From Mucilaginibacter gracilis (GTDB lineage Bacteria > Bacteroidota > Bacteroidia > Sphingobacteriales > Sphingobacteriaceae), in contig NZ_RBKU01000001.1 in the NCBI RefSeq assembly GCF_003633615.1, forward strand, positions 6,200,001 through 6,264,000: 64,000 nt of DNA. The letters are read 5' to 3'. Shown here one piece after another: positions 9,721-18,811 of the stretch. How positions within the stretch are numbered: position 1 is the stretch's first letter; each line of letters opens with the position of its first letter. A program made the translations under genes and the position numbers. Under the pieces are notes generated by a model. The model was given only the letters and a program-made list of their open reading frames with translations. It did no database searches and was not told the origin of the DNA.

Positions 9721-11934
9721 ATGGATTTTTTTACCAATAATTTAATTTATTTAATACCCGTGTTCGGCGTGGTGGGCATCGCCGTGATGATGATAAAATC
9801 GGCATGGGTAACCAAACAAGACGCAGGCGACGGCGACATGACTGAATTATCGGGCTATATTGCCGACGGTGCAATGGCTTTTTTACGTGCCGAATGGAAA
9901 GTACTTAGCTATTTTGTTGTAGTAGCTGCCATTTTACTGGCATACTCGGGCACAACGGTTGCTACATCAAGCCCGGTAATTGCGGTATCGTTTATTGTGG
10001 GTGCGTTTTTATCGGCTTTCGCCGGATATTTGGGTATGCGCATAGCTACTAAAGCTAACGTGCGCACCACTCAGGCTGCTAAAACCAGTTTGGCACAAGC
10101 CTTAAAGGTATCGTTTACGGGCGGTACGGTTATGGGCTTAGGTGTAGCCGGGATAGCTGTTTTGGGTTTAGGATCCATGTTTATTGTTTTATATACCTTT
10201 TATGTTAAAAGCGTAAATGGCAACGTAAACGGTGCCGAAATGGAGAAAGCACTGGATGTACTGGCCGGATTTTCTTTAGGTGCCGAATCTATAGCCTTGT
10301 TTGCCCGTGTGGGCGGCGGCATTTATACTAAAGCTGCCGATGTTGGTGCCGACCTTGTGGGCAAGGTTGAAGCAGGCATCCCCGAGGATGATGTGCGCAA
10401 CCCCGCCACCATTGCCGATAACGTAGGCGATAACGTGGGCGATGTAGCCGGTATGGGTGCCGATTTGTTCGGATCGTACGTGGCAACTATTTTGGCTACG
10501 ATGGTTTTAGGCCGGGAAATTAAATCGGTTGATAACTTCGGTGGTATTGCCCCTATCCTATTGCCAATGCTGATAGCTGGCCTGGGTTTGTTGTTTTCTA
10601 TAGTTGGTGCATCATTCGTAAAAATCAAAAACGAAACCGATAGCGTACAAAAGGCTTTAAATATGGGTAACTGGTTATCTATATTGTTAACCGCAATTGC
10701 TTCATACTTTGCCGTACAGTGGCTGATGCCCGATAACATGATTATCCGTAATGTTAATTTTACCCGTAACGATGTGTTTTTGGCCATAGTAGTTGGTTTG
10801 CTTGTAGGCACTTTAATGTCCATAATAACCGAATACTATACAGCAATGGGTAAACGCCCGGTGTTGAGCATTATACGGCAATCGTCTACAGGGCATGCTA
10901 CCAATATCATTGCCGGTTTGGCCGTGGGCATGGAATCAACCGTGTTGCCAATTTTAGTATTGGCAGCCGGTATTTACGGCTCGTTTTACTTTGCGGGTTT
11001 ATATGGTGTAGCCATTGCCGCCGCAGGTATGATGGCCACCACTGCCATGCAATTAGCTATTGATGCCTTTGGCCCAATTGCCGATAACGCCGGTGGTATT
11101 GCCGAAATGAGCGGGCTGCCGCCCGAAGTGCGCGAACGTACCGATAATTTAGATGCCGTGGGTAATACTACAGCCGCTACAGGTAAAGGTTTTGCCATTG
11201 CATCGGCAGCGTTAACTTCACTGGCTTTGTTTGCCGCCTTTGTTGGCGTAGCCGGGATAGACCATATTGATATTTACAAGGCCGATGTATTAGCCGGTTT
11301 ATTTGTGGGCGGAATGATACCCTTTATATTTTCGGCACTATGTATATCGGCAGTTGGCCGTGCCGCTATGGCAATGGTTGAAGAAGTAAGGCGTCAGTTT
11401 AGAGAAATACCCGGCATTATGGAATACAAGGCTAAACCCGAGTACGAAAAATGCGTAGCCATATCAACAAAAGCTTCCATTCGCGAAATGATGGCTCCCG
11501 GTTTAATTGCTTTAATAACCCCTATTATTATAGGTTTTGCCTTTGGCCCCGAAGTACTGGGTGGTTTACTTGCAGGCGTTACCGTATCGGGCGTGCTGAT
11601 GGGTATTTTCCAAAGCAATGCGGGCGGCGCGTGGGACAATGCCAAAAAATCGTTTGAAAAAGGTGTTGAAATTAACGGCGAGATTTACTACAAAAAATCC
11701 GAACCGCACAAGGCTTCCGTTACCGGCGACACCGTTGGCGATCCGTTTAAAGATACCTCCGGCCCGTCCATGAATATCCTCATCAAACTCATGTCAATCA
11801 TGTCGCTGGTAATAGCACCGCATCTTAATCCTAATAAAGTTCCGCCTGCGGCTACGTTAAAACCTACCACAATTAAGGTAAGCAAGGCTACGGCAGCAGT
11901 AGTTACAAAATTAAATACTGCTCAATACCAGTAA
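9721..11934 (+). CDS. hppA: Membrane-bound ion-pumping inorganic pyrophosphatase (K+-dependent type)
   Basis: The 737-residue integral membrane enzyme couples PPi hydrolysis to H+ and/or Na+ export. Seen: about 16 hydrophobic helices and the catalytic block around residues 197-250, with GGGIYTKAADVGADLVGKVE followed by EDDVRNPATIADNVGDNVGD. Near residue 480 the motif is GNTTAATGKG. Ala in place of Lys there is the known mark of K+-dependent enzymes; most Na+-pumping forms belong to that group, but the ion itself is not settled by sequence reading. ATG 9721 is preferred over an upstream in-frame start at 9655 because alignment to the family begins at MDFF and the extra residues are not membrane-like. 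A hairpin terminator follows. Confidence 0.95.
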   Translation: MDFFTNNLIYLIPVFGVVGIAVMMIKSAWVTKQDAGDGDMTELSGYIADGAMAFLRAEWKVLSYFVVVAAILLAYSGTTVATSSPVIAVSFIVGAFLSAFAGYLGMRIATKANVRTTQAAKTSLAQALKVSFTGGTVMGLGVAGIAVLGLGSMFIVLYTFYVKSVNGNVNGAEMEKALDVLAGFSLGAESIALFARVGGGIYTKAADVGADLVGKVEAGIPEDDVRNPATIADNVGDNVGDVAGMGADLFGSYVATILATMVLGREIKSVDNFGGIAPILLPMLIAGLGLLFSIVGASFVKIKNETDSVQKALNMGNWLSILLTAIASYFAVQWLMPDNMIIRNVNFTRNDVFLAIVVGLLVGTLMSIITEYYTAMGKRPVLSIIRQSSTGHATNIIAGLAVGMESTVLPILVLAAGIYGSFYFAGLYGVAIAAAGMMATTAMQLAIDAFGPIADNAGGIAEMSGLPPEVRERTDNLDAVGNTTAATGKGFAIASAALTSLALFAAFVGVAGIDHIDIYKADVLAGLFVGGMIPFIFSALCISAVGRAAMAMVEEVRRQFREIPGIMEYKAKPEYEKCVAISTKASIREMMAPGLIALITPIIIGFAFGPEVLGGLLAGVTVSGVLMGIFQSNAGGAWDNAKKSFEKGVEINGEIYYKKSEPHKASVTGDTVGDPFKDTSGPSMNILIKLMSIMSLVIAPHLNPNKVPPAATLKPTTIKVSKATAAVVTKLNTAQYQ

Positions 11935-11954
11935 AACTATTCAAAATGCAGCTT

Positions 11955-11991
11955 AAAAGGGATTTCGGCAACGGCATCCCTTTTCTTTTTT
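11955..11991 (+). terminator. Rho-independent terminator of hppA
   Basis: Stem AAAAGGGAT / ATCCCTTTT with a 12-nt loop, followed by a T run. It starts 20 bp after the hppA stop. Confidence 0.8.
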
Positions 11992-12045
11992 ACATAAAAT
12001 TCTGTATGTTTGGAAGTATTATAATTACAACCCATAAACTGACTG

Positions 12046-13602
12046 ATGAAATTATTTATTAAGAAACCTATTGCACAATTGATGGCCGCCGCGCAGGAAG
12101 GCGAAAAAACCTTAAAGCGTACCCTTGGCGTTGGCTCACTTATTGCCCTCGGCATTGGTGCTATTATCGGAGCCGGTATCTTTGTACGTACCGCCGCCGC
12201 CGCCGGTGAACATGCTGGTCCGGCTGTAACTATCTCATTTTTAATTGCCGCCGCAGGTTGCGCGCTTGCAGGCTTATGCTATGCGGAGTTTGCCAGTATG
12301 ATACCTATTGCAGGTTCGGCCTACACCTACTCGTATGCTACCATGGGCGAATTTATTGCCTGGATAATAGGTTGGGATTTGGTGCTTGAGTATGCACTTG
12401 GTGCAGCTACGGTAGCCATTGGCTGGTCGCAATATTTCAATAATTTTTTAGAAAGTTTTTTTGGTGTACATATACCCTTTGCACTTTGCCACTCGCCCTT
12501 TGAAACATCAACCACCACAACAGGCATGTATGCCGCCGAGTTAGGCTCACACGGCATAGTTAACCTTCCCGCTATATTTATATTGTTAATGCTAACGTTG
12601 CTGCTCATCAAAGGTACTGCCGAATCGGCAGCCGTTAATAACGTTATTGTTATTATTAAAGTAGCTATTGTATTAATGATTATCGGTTTAGGCTGGAGTT
12701 TTATTAACCCGGCTAACCATACACCTTACCTTATACCTGCCAATGCGGGTACTGTTAAAACAAACACTGGCATAGTTAATTATGCCGATACGTTTAACCA
12801 CGGCTGGCTTGGCGTATTGCGTGGTGCAAGTGTGGTATTCTTCGCTTTTATTGGTTTTGATGCCGTATCAACCGCAGCTCAGGAAGCTAAGAATCCACAA
12901 AAAGATATGCCAAAAGGTATTTTGATATCGCTGGTATTCTGTACTGTTTTATACGTTTTGTTCTCGCACGTGTTAACAGGTTTAGTGTCTTACAAAGAGT
13001 TTTTGGTACAAGGTAAAGAAGCATCTGTTACCTACGCTATTTCGGCAGTAATGCACGGTTATGGCTGGTTAGCCAAATTGGTTACCATCGCTATTTTGGC
13101 TGGTTTCTCGTCGGTTATCCTGGTCATGCTATTGGGCCAAACACGTGTGTTTTACACCATGAGTATTGATGGTTTAATACCGCCGGTATTCTCTAAACTA
13201 CACCCCAAATTTAGCACGCCATATAAATCGCAATGGTTATTCTTTATCATGGTATCGGTATTTGCCGGGTTTATACCCGATAGCATAGTAGGCGATATGG
13301 TAAGTATCGGTACGCTGTTCGCGTTCGTTTTGGTTTGTCTTGGTATCATGATTTTACGTAACACTGATCCTAACCTGGTACGTCCGTTCAAAACACCTTT
13401 ATACTACATCGTTTGTCCGTTAGGTGCCATTATCTGTTTAGCCATGATGGGCAGCGAAGGTTTAGAAAACTGGTTACGTTTATTCATTTGGATGGGTATT
13501 GGTATGGCGGTTTACTTTGGCTATAGCATTAAACATTCACATGTAAGGCATGGCAAACCCGAAGCTGCAAATGATCCCCCAAATCCGAAATTTGTAGAAT
13601 AA
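12046..13602 (+). CDS. Cationic amino acid transporter-type permease (APC superfamily, CAT/YfnA-like)
   Basis: The 518-residue protein has 12-14 membrane helices. The cytosolic N-terminus (about 40 residues, ending EKTLKRTLGVGSLIALGIGA) leads into helix 1 with IIGAGIFVRTAA, the APC substrate-binding bend. The segment FFAFIGFDAVSTAAQEAKNP (about residues 265-284) is characteristic of the CAT subfamily. It probably imports a cationic or small neutral amino acid; the exact substrate is not readable. It is a single transcription unit between two terminators. It is clearly distinct from the permease at 7995-9464, which belongs to another APC branch. Confidence 0.88.
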   Translation: MKLFIKKPIAQLMAAAQEGEKTLKRTLGVGSLIALGIGAIIGAGIFVRTAAAAGEHAGPAVTISFLIAAAGCALAGLCYAEFASMIPIAGSAYTYSYATMGEFIAWIIGWDLVLEYALGAATVAIGWSQYFNNFLESFFGVHIPFALCHSPFETSTTTTGMYAAELGSHGIVNLPAIFILLMLTLLLIKGTAESAAVNNVIVIIKVAIVLMIIGLGWSFINPANHTPYLIPANAGTVKTNTGIVNYADTFNHGWLGVLRGASVVFFAFIGFDAVSTAAQEAKNPQKDMPKGILISLVFCTVLYVLFSHVLTGLVSYKEFLVQGKEASVTYAISAVMHGYGWLAKLVTIAILAGFSSVILVMLLGQTRVFYTMSIDGLIPPVFSKLHPKFSTPYKSQWLFFIMVSVFAGFIPDSIVGDMVSIGTLFAFVLVCLGIMILRNTDPNLVRPFKTPLYYIVCPLGAIICLAMMGSEGLENWLRLFIWMGIGMAVYFGYSIKHSHVRHGKPEAANDPPNPKFVE

Positions 13603-13607
13603 TATCG

Positions 13608-13640
13608 AAAATCCCGGAATTTCCTTCCGGGATTTTTTTT
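13608..13640 (+). terminator. Rho-independent terminator after the CAT-type permease
   Basis: Stem AAAATCCCGGAA / TTCCGGGATTTT with a 5-nt loop, then eight T. It lies 5 bp after the stop codon. Confidence 0.85.
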
Positions 13641-13683
13641 GACCTTAATTTATTTTAGCTTTACTATACCAAACATCAGCCCC

Positions 13684-14274
13684 ATGAGTGAATACTTTGT
13701 TTTTGATCCCAGGGAAATACTATCCGTTACCTTAATCCTGTTCGCTATTATTGATATTGTGGGTACTGTGCCCGTTATTATTGAGTTGCAGCGCAAGGCA
13801 GGTTATATAGCGGCCGAAAAAGCATCATTAACCGTGTTGTTTTTAATGGTTATTTTTTTGTTTGTAGGGAAAGAGTTGTTAAGCATTATAGGCATTGATA
13901 TACCCTCGTTTGCTATTGCCGGTTCGCTGGTTATTTTCTTTATCGCTTTGGAGATGATACTGGGCCACAAGTTTTTTAAGGAAGATGAAATGGCCGAAAC
14001 CACATCTTCGGTTTCCATTGTACCGTTGGCATTCCCACTCATAGCAGGCGCGGGCACCATGACTACCCTGCTTTCACTTAAATCGCAATACCAAACTCAA
14101 AACATTTTGGTAGGCATTACGCTCAACACTTTATTTGTCTATCTGGTATTAAAAAACACCTACCGTATAGAAAGAATATTAGGCAAAACCGGCCTCGAAA
14201 TTTTACGAAAGGCTTTTGGGATAATTTTGTTGGCTATTGCGATAAAATTGTTTAGGAGTAATACGCATTTGTAG
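13684..14274 (+). CDS. MarC family integral membrane protein
   Basis: This 196-residue protein has six hydrophobic segments, which fits the MarC/UPF0056 family (about 200 residues, six TM). Conserved family features seen are the early DP motif, the stretch ILFAIIDIVGTVPVIIELQR and the central VPLAFPLIAGAGTMTTLLSL with its PxxxGPG-like turn. The function of the family is not firmly established; the old link to multiple antibiotic resistance has been withdrawn. ATG 13684 is chosen; an upstream TTG at 13639 would start inside the preceding terminator. A TAGCTTTA box at 13656 could be its promoter. Confidence 0.85.
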   Translation: MSEYFVFDPREILSVTLILFAIIDIVGTVPVIIELQRKAGYIAAEKASLTVLFLMVIFLFVGKELLSIIGIDIPSFAIAGSLVIFFIALEMILGHKFFKEDEMAETTSSVSIVPLAFPLIAGAGTMTTLLSLKSQYQTQNILVGITLNTLFVYLVLKNTYRIERILGKTGLEILRKAFGIILLAIAIKLFRSNTHL

Positions 14275-14283
14275 GTATTTAGC

Positions 14284-14634
14284 ATGAGCTTTTCCCGATT
14301 CTTTTACAATAAGAATTCTTTAAAAAGGAAGATCTTAGATATCAAAGCTGACATTGAAAATACTGTATTTAGTTATTGTACCGAAAAGTTTGACATTACC
14401 TGGTATGGTGCTTACGATATCGACCCTAAACACCTCGTTTATTGGATATGCATCAAAACGGACAAAGTAAAGCACGAATTAGAGAGCAACTTAGAGCTTA
14501 ACCAATTACTCAGATCATTATTAGAAAAGCATAGATACCCATTGGCTGCACAGCCGCATGTGTTCATTAGTTTTGAATCGCAGGAAACTGTAGATCGGGA
14601 ATCCGACGGCAATTGGTATCATCATTTTAAATAA
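14284..14634 (+). CDS. Hypothetical protein
   Basis: The 116-residue soluble protein begins MSFSRFFYNKNSLKRKILDI. It starts 9 bp after marC and is probably co-transcribed with it. It has no signal peptide or membrane helix. The pattern (helix, then beta strands FDITWYGAYDIDPKHLVYWI, then a helix and VFISFESQETVDRES) suggests a small alpha/beta fold. I recognise no family. The stop lies 6 bp from the convergent stop of the methyltransferase gene. Confidence 0.6.
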   Translation: MSFSRFFYNKNSLKRKILDIKADIENTVFSYCTEKFDITWYGAYDIDPKHLVYWICIKTDKVKHELESNLELNQLLRSLLEKHRYPLAAQPHVFISFESQETVDRESDGNWYHHFK

Positions 14635-14640
14635 ATATGA

Positions 14641-15840
14641 TTATTCATCGGTTTTAATTGACCTATTCAATTTTGTATCCGGTGCCACCATCCTCGCCAC
14701 AAACATCGTGTCCGCCTTATGCCCATATCCCTTTAAAACCGTTTTCTCTTCCAACTTCAATCCAAACTCAGCAGTCAAAAAATCAACCATATCTTCATTT
14801 TCGGCTTTAAAGGCCGAGCAGGTAATGTAAATAAGCGGCTTGCCTGGCTTTAGGTACTTTACCACATTGCGCACAATACTTTGTTGCAGGTTTTTAAAGG
14901 ACTGTATTTTAAAATCCTGAAACTGGGCTATCATTTCGGGCGTGCGGCTCCAGGTGCCCGAGCCACTGCACGGTGCGTCTAAAATAATACCGTCAAATTG
15001 GTAATCATGTAATTCCGGGTCAACATTTTTGGTAAGGTCAACCAGTTTTTTTTGGTATTTGAATAGTCCGGCCTGGTGCAGGCGTTCGTCAAGGTTAGCA
15101 AGGATAGATTCGCGAATGTCTGACACAACCAGCTTTAAATCGGGTTGCAACTCGTGTAGTAAAAGTGTTTTGCCTCCCGAAGCAGCGCAGGCGTCCCACC
15201 AGTGTTCCCATTTATTGGGCTTAAAAAACTGAGCCGTTTGCTGCGACGATAAATCCTGAATTTCGAACCAGTGTTGGTTTTGAAACAAGGTATCAAGGCG
15301 CGTACCGTTGGCCAGGGCAAGGCATTGGTTGGCTTCCTCCCTAAATACAATTTCCGCTTTAGCTAGCGTTGATTTTACCTGCGGTTCAAAACCTTTTAAC
15401 ACGCGGATATACAGATCGGGCTGAATAAAAAACGACTTTAAAAATGCATCCCTATCCACATCCGCCGAAAGCGCATCAGTCCACGGAAAAACATCTTCCA
15501 GTTTAAAATCCGGGTAACTAACCTTTACCATGGCCAGCTTTTCGTCTAAACTAAAGCCTACACATAGCGCCCAATCGGGTTTAAAATGAGCCAAAAACGA
15601 ATTGGTTTGCGTATTGCACAAAAATTCGGCAACAAACAAGCGTTCTTCGGTAACGGTATTATCAAGTGCCTTGCCTAATCTAAAATAATTGTAAATGAGC
15701 CTGTTAGCAATACGCCTGTCGGTAGAGCCCATTTGTTTATTTTGGCGGTAAAAGCCTGGCAAAAACTTGCTCAAAGGCGTATCAACCGGATATTCTCCCA
15801 GTATACGCTGAAAAGTTTTCAATTGATTAAAGGCTTTCAT
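14641..15840 (-). CDS. RsmB/NOP-family RNA (cytosine-5) methyltransferase
   Basis: The 399-residue SAM-dependent enzyme methylates cytosine C5, most likely in 16S rRNA. Seen: the SAM-binding loop WDACAASGGKTLLL (about residues 212-225), the PC motif DAPCSGSGTW with C291, and the TC motif YITCSAFKAENED with C341. In the family the TC cysteine is the nucleophile and the PC cysteine helps release the product. The N-terminal helical region is shorter than in E. coli RsmB and is not a clear NusB domain, so an exact orthology is not claimed. It overlaps the upstream lipoprotein gene by 4 bp (ATGA). Confidence 0.88.
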   Translation of the reverse strand: MKAFNQLKTFQRILGEYPVDTPLSKFLPGFYRQNKQMGSTDRRIANRLIYNYFRLGKALDNTVTEERLFVAEFLCNTQTNSFLAHFKPDWALCVGFSLDEKLAMVKVSYPDFKLEDVFPWTDALSADVDRDAFLKSFFIQPDLYIRVLKGFEPQVKSTLAKAEIVFREEANQCLALANGTRLDTLFQNQHWFEIQDLSSQQTAQFFKPNKWEHWWDACAASGGKTLLLHELQPDLKLVVSDIRESILANLDERLHQAGLFKYQKKLVDLTKNVDPELHDYQFDGIILDAPCSGSGTWSRTPEMIAQFQDFKIQSFKNLQQSIVRNVVKYLKPGKPLIYITCSAFKAENEDMVDFLTAEFGLKLEEKTVLKGYGHKADTMFVARMVAPDTKLNRSIKTDE

Positions 15841-17087
15841 TCTACGGGCTTTAGTTCAAAATTTTGATACTGATAAATGCTTACATGGGTATTTACCCAA
15901 CCCGCATTTCCCGTTTTTATAAAACTGAATTGGTTATGTAAACCCAGGTAGTTAAGCTTATCCAGCTTTTTAAAAGCCTCGGTATCGGTACTCAATAAGG
16001 TTCCTAAATAATAGCCATCGTCAAAGCCTTTAATTGCATAATCGCTGGGCTCAAGGTGGTAGGCATCGCGGTAAGCTTTAATAAATTGCTTCGTTTCATC
16101 ATCATTATAATCAACTTTGTCGGATACGGTGATGTAGGTTTTTAGCCTCTGTAGCAAAGTGGCCTGTAAAAATGAAGACTTGTACCAGTTGGGGTGCCCA
16201 AATACGGTTACGGGGTAGGTTTTATTCAGTTTATCTAACGCGGCTAATGTTACTGCTAAAAAAGTTTGATCGGTAGCCGGAACGATAAATATGTTTTGCG
16301 CCGAGGTGGATAGCTGTGGTATTATTGCGCTTAAATTACCCTTGGTTACAGTGAGGTAAACCACCTGTATGCGTTTACGACTTAGGCTATCAATAGCTTT
16401 TTTAAACGGGAGGATATATTTATTCTCGTCGCTATAGCCCGATTTTAAAACAAAAACCTTTACCGGCCTTAAACGCTCTTTAATATAACGGGCAATGCGC
16501 CAGGCGTGGTATTCTAACGGCGGTTCGATGGTAACCAAATTATTGTTTTTAAACTCGGCAGGTGCCGCAGGCGAAAGCGGCGATATGAGCGGTTTATTAA
16601 TGCCATGCATGGCTGTGCTAAAAGCTTTTATACCTTCCGGAAATACCGGCCCAACTATTAAATCGCTGGTGCGCAATTTTGTGTTGCCTGCCAGGCTATG
16701 CGCCTGCGAATCGTCGCCGTTTGAATCAAAAACCTGTAGTTTAAAGTTATAGCCCTGAGCGGTTAACGAATCGAGCGCAAGCTTAAAGCCCTGGTAATAA
16801 CCAACAGCCAAATCGGCCCGGCTTAAATTGGCACTTGTAGCAGCCGAACTCAAATCGAGCTTATTCAATTCAAAAGGTAAAATAAGCGACACAGTAGAAG
16901 TGTGTACAGCCACAACCTTAGGAGTAACTTTTACATCCGGGGTTTTACTTTCTACAGGCTTTGTTACCGGTTTTTGCGTAACGGGAGCAAGTTTAGGCGA
17001 ACATGCGCCTAAAACAAGCCCTATCAATACAAATACTATCCATTTATTCCCACTCGATGGTAGCCGGTGGCTTTGAGCTAATGTCAT
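15837..17087 (-). CDS. Periplasmic-binding-protein-like lipoprotein (LppC/YraM or ABC solute-binding fold)
   Basis: The 416-residue protein has an N-terminal lipoprotein signal (WIVFVLIGLVLGACSPK, Cys about residue 29) and then a type 1 periplasmic-binding fold: LILPFELNKLDL, VGYYQGFKLALDSL, DLIVGPVFPEGIKAFS, VTVFGHPNWYKSS. This resembles LppC-type proteins or branched-chain amino acid binding proteins. No ABC permease or ATPase gene is nearby, so a structural role in peptidoglycan synthesis is as likely as transport. The ATG at 17087 lies inside the end of guaA (44-bp overlap); no better start precedes the hydrophobic core except a weak TTG inside it. It sits in an operon with guaA and the methyltransferase. 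Confidence 0.75.
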   Translation of the reverse strand: MTLAQSHRLPSSGNKWIVFVLIGLVLGACSPKLAPVTQKPVTKPVESKTPDVKVTPKVVAVHTSTVSLILPFELNKLDLSSAATSANLSRADLAVGYYQGFKLALDSLTAQGYNFKLQVFDSNGDDSQAHSLAGNTKLRTSDLIVGPVFPEGIKAFSTAMHGINKPLISPLSPAAPAEFKNNNLVTIEPPLEYHAWRIARYIKERLRPVKVFVLKSGYSDENKYILPFKKAIDSLSRKRIQVVYLTVTKGNLSAIIPQLSTSAQNIFIVPATDQTFLAVTLAALDKLNKTYPVTVFGHPNWYKSSFLQATLLQRLKTYITVSDKVDYNDDETKQFIKAYRDAYHLEPSDYAIKGFDDGYYLGTLLSTDTEAFKKLDKLNYLGLHNQFSFIKTGNAGWVNTHVSIYQYQNFELKPVE

Positions 17088-18579
17088 AAACTACGCGGTT
17101 AATTCCTTTAACATTATTAATAATCTCGTTTGATATTTTTGCCAGCACATCATAAGGTAAATGGCACCAGTCGGCAGTCATACCGTCTAACGATTCTACT
17201 GCGCGCAAACATACCACATTTTCGTAAGTACGCTCATCGCCCATTACCCCTACCGATTGCACGGGCAAAAATATGGTACCGGCCTGCCAAACCTTATCAT
17301 ACAACCCCGAAGACTTTAAATTGTTGATGTATATGGCATCAGCTTCCTGTAAAATATGCACTTTTTCGGGAGTAACCTCGCCTAAAATGCGGATGGCCAG
17401 CCCAGGCCCCGGGAAAGGGTGCCTGCCAAGTATATTCTCATCTATTTTTAATGATCGGCCCACTTTGCGTACTTCGTCTTTAAACAAGGTATTAAGCGGT
17501 TCAACTACTTTAAGTTTCATAAAATCGGGCAGGCCGCCAACGTTATGGTGCGATTTGATGGTTGCCGATGGCCCTTTTACCGATACGGATTCGATAATAT
17601 CCGGATAAATTGTGCCTTGCCCCAACCATTTTACATTTTCAATGCGGTTTGCTTCATCATCAAAAACCTCAATAAAAACGCGGCCAATTGCTTTACGCTT
17701 TTGTTCAGGGTCCGATAATCCGCTCAATGCATCATAAAAGCGTTGTTTGGCATCAACTCCTTTTACATTAAGGCCCATGTGCTGGTACGAATCCAGTACC
17801 GACTGAAATTCGTCTTTACGTAACAGGCCGTTATCAACAAAAATGCAATGCAGGTTTTTGCCAATGGCATGGTGCAGCAAAACCGCCGCAACCGACGAAT
17901 CCACACCGCCCGAAAGGCCCAGTACCACCTTATCATCGCCCAGCTTTTCTTTCAAATTGGCAATCGTGGTTTCCACAAACGAATCGGGGGTCCACTCCTG
18001 TATGCATCCGCAAATGTCAACCAAAAAGTTTTGCAGCAATTGTTTGCCATCAATACTATGCGTTACCTCCGGGTGAAACTGGATACCATACGTTTGCGAA
18101 TTTTTAATTTGATAAGCAGCAACACGCACGGTTTCGGTACTGGCAATTACTTCAAAATCGTCGGCCAGGGTTACAATGGTATCTGCGTGCGACATCCAGG
18201 TTTGCGAACCAGCCGGAATAGCCTTAAACAGCGGGTTACCGGGCTGTATATATTGCAGGTTAGCACGGCCGTATTCGCGTGTGCTTGATGCCTGCACCTC
18301 GCCGCCGTAAAAATGGGCCAGGTATTGCGCACCGTAGCAAACTGCTAAAATTGGGTATTTATCTTTATAAGTGTTGTAATCAAAATGTGGCGGCTCCTCT
18401 TGCCTTACCGAATGCGGACTTCCGGAAAGGATGATTCCTTTTACATCTGCATCAAAATCGGGAATGTGATTGTAGGGGTAAATTTCGCAGTAAATATTGA
18501 GTTCTCTAACCCGGCGGGCTATAAGCTGTGTGAACTGCGAACCAAAATCGAGAATTATAATTTTTTCAGGCATGGGCAA
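17044..18579 (-). CDS. guaA: GMP synthase (glutamine-hydrolysing)
   Basis: The 511-residue bifunctional enzyme converts XMP to GMP. Seen in order: a class I glutamine amidotransferase domain with the catalytic cysteine C81 in AVCYGAQYLA and the His/Glu pair in HPEVTHS; the ATP pyrophosphatase P-loop LGLSGGVDSSVAA; and the C-terminal dimerisation domain with RHPFPGPGLAIRILGE and the usual end PPATIEWE. Length matches the family. It is the first gene of a three-gene minus-strand operon. An alternative start two codons downstream (MPEKIII) would give the same mature enzyme. Confidence 0.97.
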   Translation of the reverse strand: MPMPEKIIILDFGSQFTQLIARRVRELNIYCEIYPYNHIPDFDADVKGIILSGSPHSVRQEEPPHFDYNTYKDKYPILAVCYGAQYLAHFYGGEVQASSTREYGRANLQYIQPGNPLFKAIPAGSQTWMSHADTIVTLADDFEVIASTETVRVAAYQIKNSQTYGIQFHPEVTHSIDGKQLLQNFLVDICGCIQEWTPDSFVETTIANLKEKLGDDKVVLGLSGGVDSSVAAVLLHHAIGKNLHCIFVDNGLLRKDEFQSVLDSYQHMGLNVKGVDAKQRFYDALSGLSDPEQKRKAIGRVFIEVFDDEANRIENVKWLGQGTIYPDIIESVSVKGPSATIKSHHNVGGLPDFMKLKVVEPLNTLFKDEVRKVGRSLKIDENILGRHPFPGPGLAIRILGEVTPEKVHILQEADAIYINNLKSSGLYDKVWQAGTIFLPVQSVGVMGDERTYENVVCLRAVESLDGMTADWCHLPYDVLAKISNEIINNVKGINRVVYDISSKPPATIEWE

Positions 18580-18639
18580 AGATACTTATTCGGCCCAAAG
18601 GTTAAAGGGTAAAGTTATCAAGGTTGTAAATGTTAATAA

Positions 18640-18712
18640 GCTTTGTAAATGTGGAGATGAGCTATAATGTGCAGATGAGGAAAATATGCAGATGTGCAAA
18701 TGAGCCTTGTTT
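18640..18712. repeat. Dispersed TGCA-rich repeat, family C, copy 1
   Basis: Loose units such as ATGTGCAGATGAG and TATGCAGATGTGCAAATGAG recur here and, in either orientation, at 40206-40445, 43821-43846, 48740-48756 and 61750-61790. Always intergenic. No coding sense. Confidence 0.6.
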
Positions 18713-18713
18713 A

Positions 18714-18744
18714 GATTTGCCAACTTTTAAAAAGTTGAGAAATC
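18714..18744. repeat. 31-bp imperfect palindrome, family D, copy 1
   Basis: Arms GATTTGCCAACTTTT and AAAAAGTTGAGAAATC. A perfect version is at 40249-40279. Both copies carry the same flank (GCCTTGTTTA or its complement) and lie beside family C repeats. Confidence 0.7.
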
Positions 18745-18811
18745 TTTCTGTTATTATGTGCCCAAATGCCGTTGCTTTGAGTATCTTGGTTTCTATTTAT
18801 ACTATTTTACC

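Noticed and set aside
10323..10823. Open frame of 166 codons opposite hppA
   Set aside because: Antisense to strongly conserved catalytic sequence; translation is Ala/Ile/Thr-rich noise.
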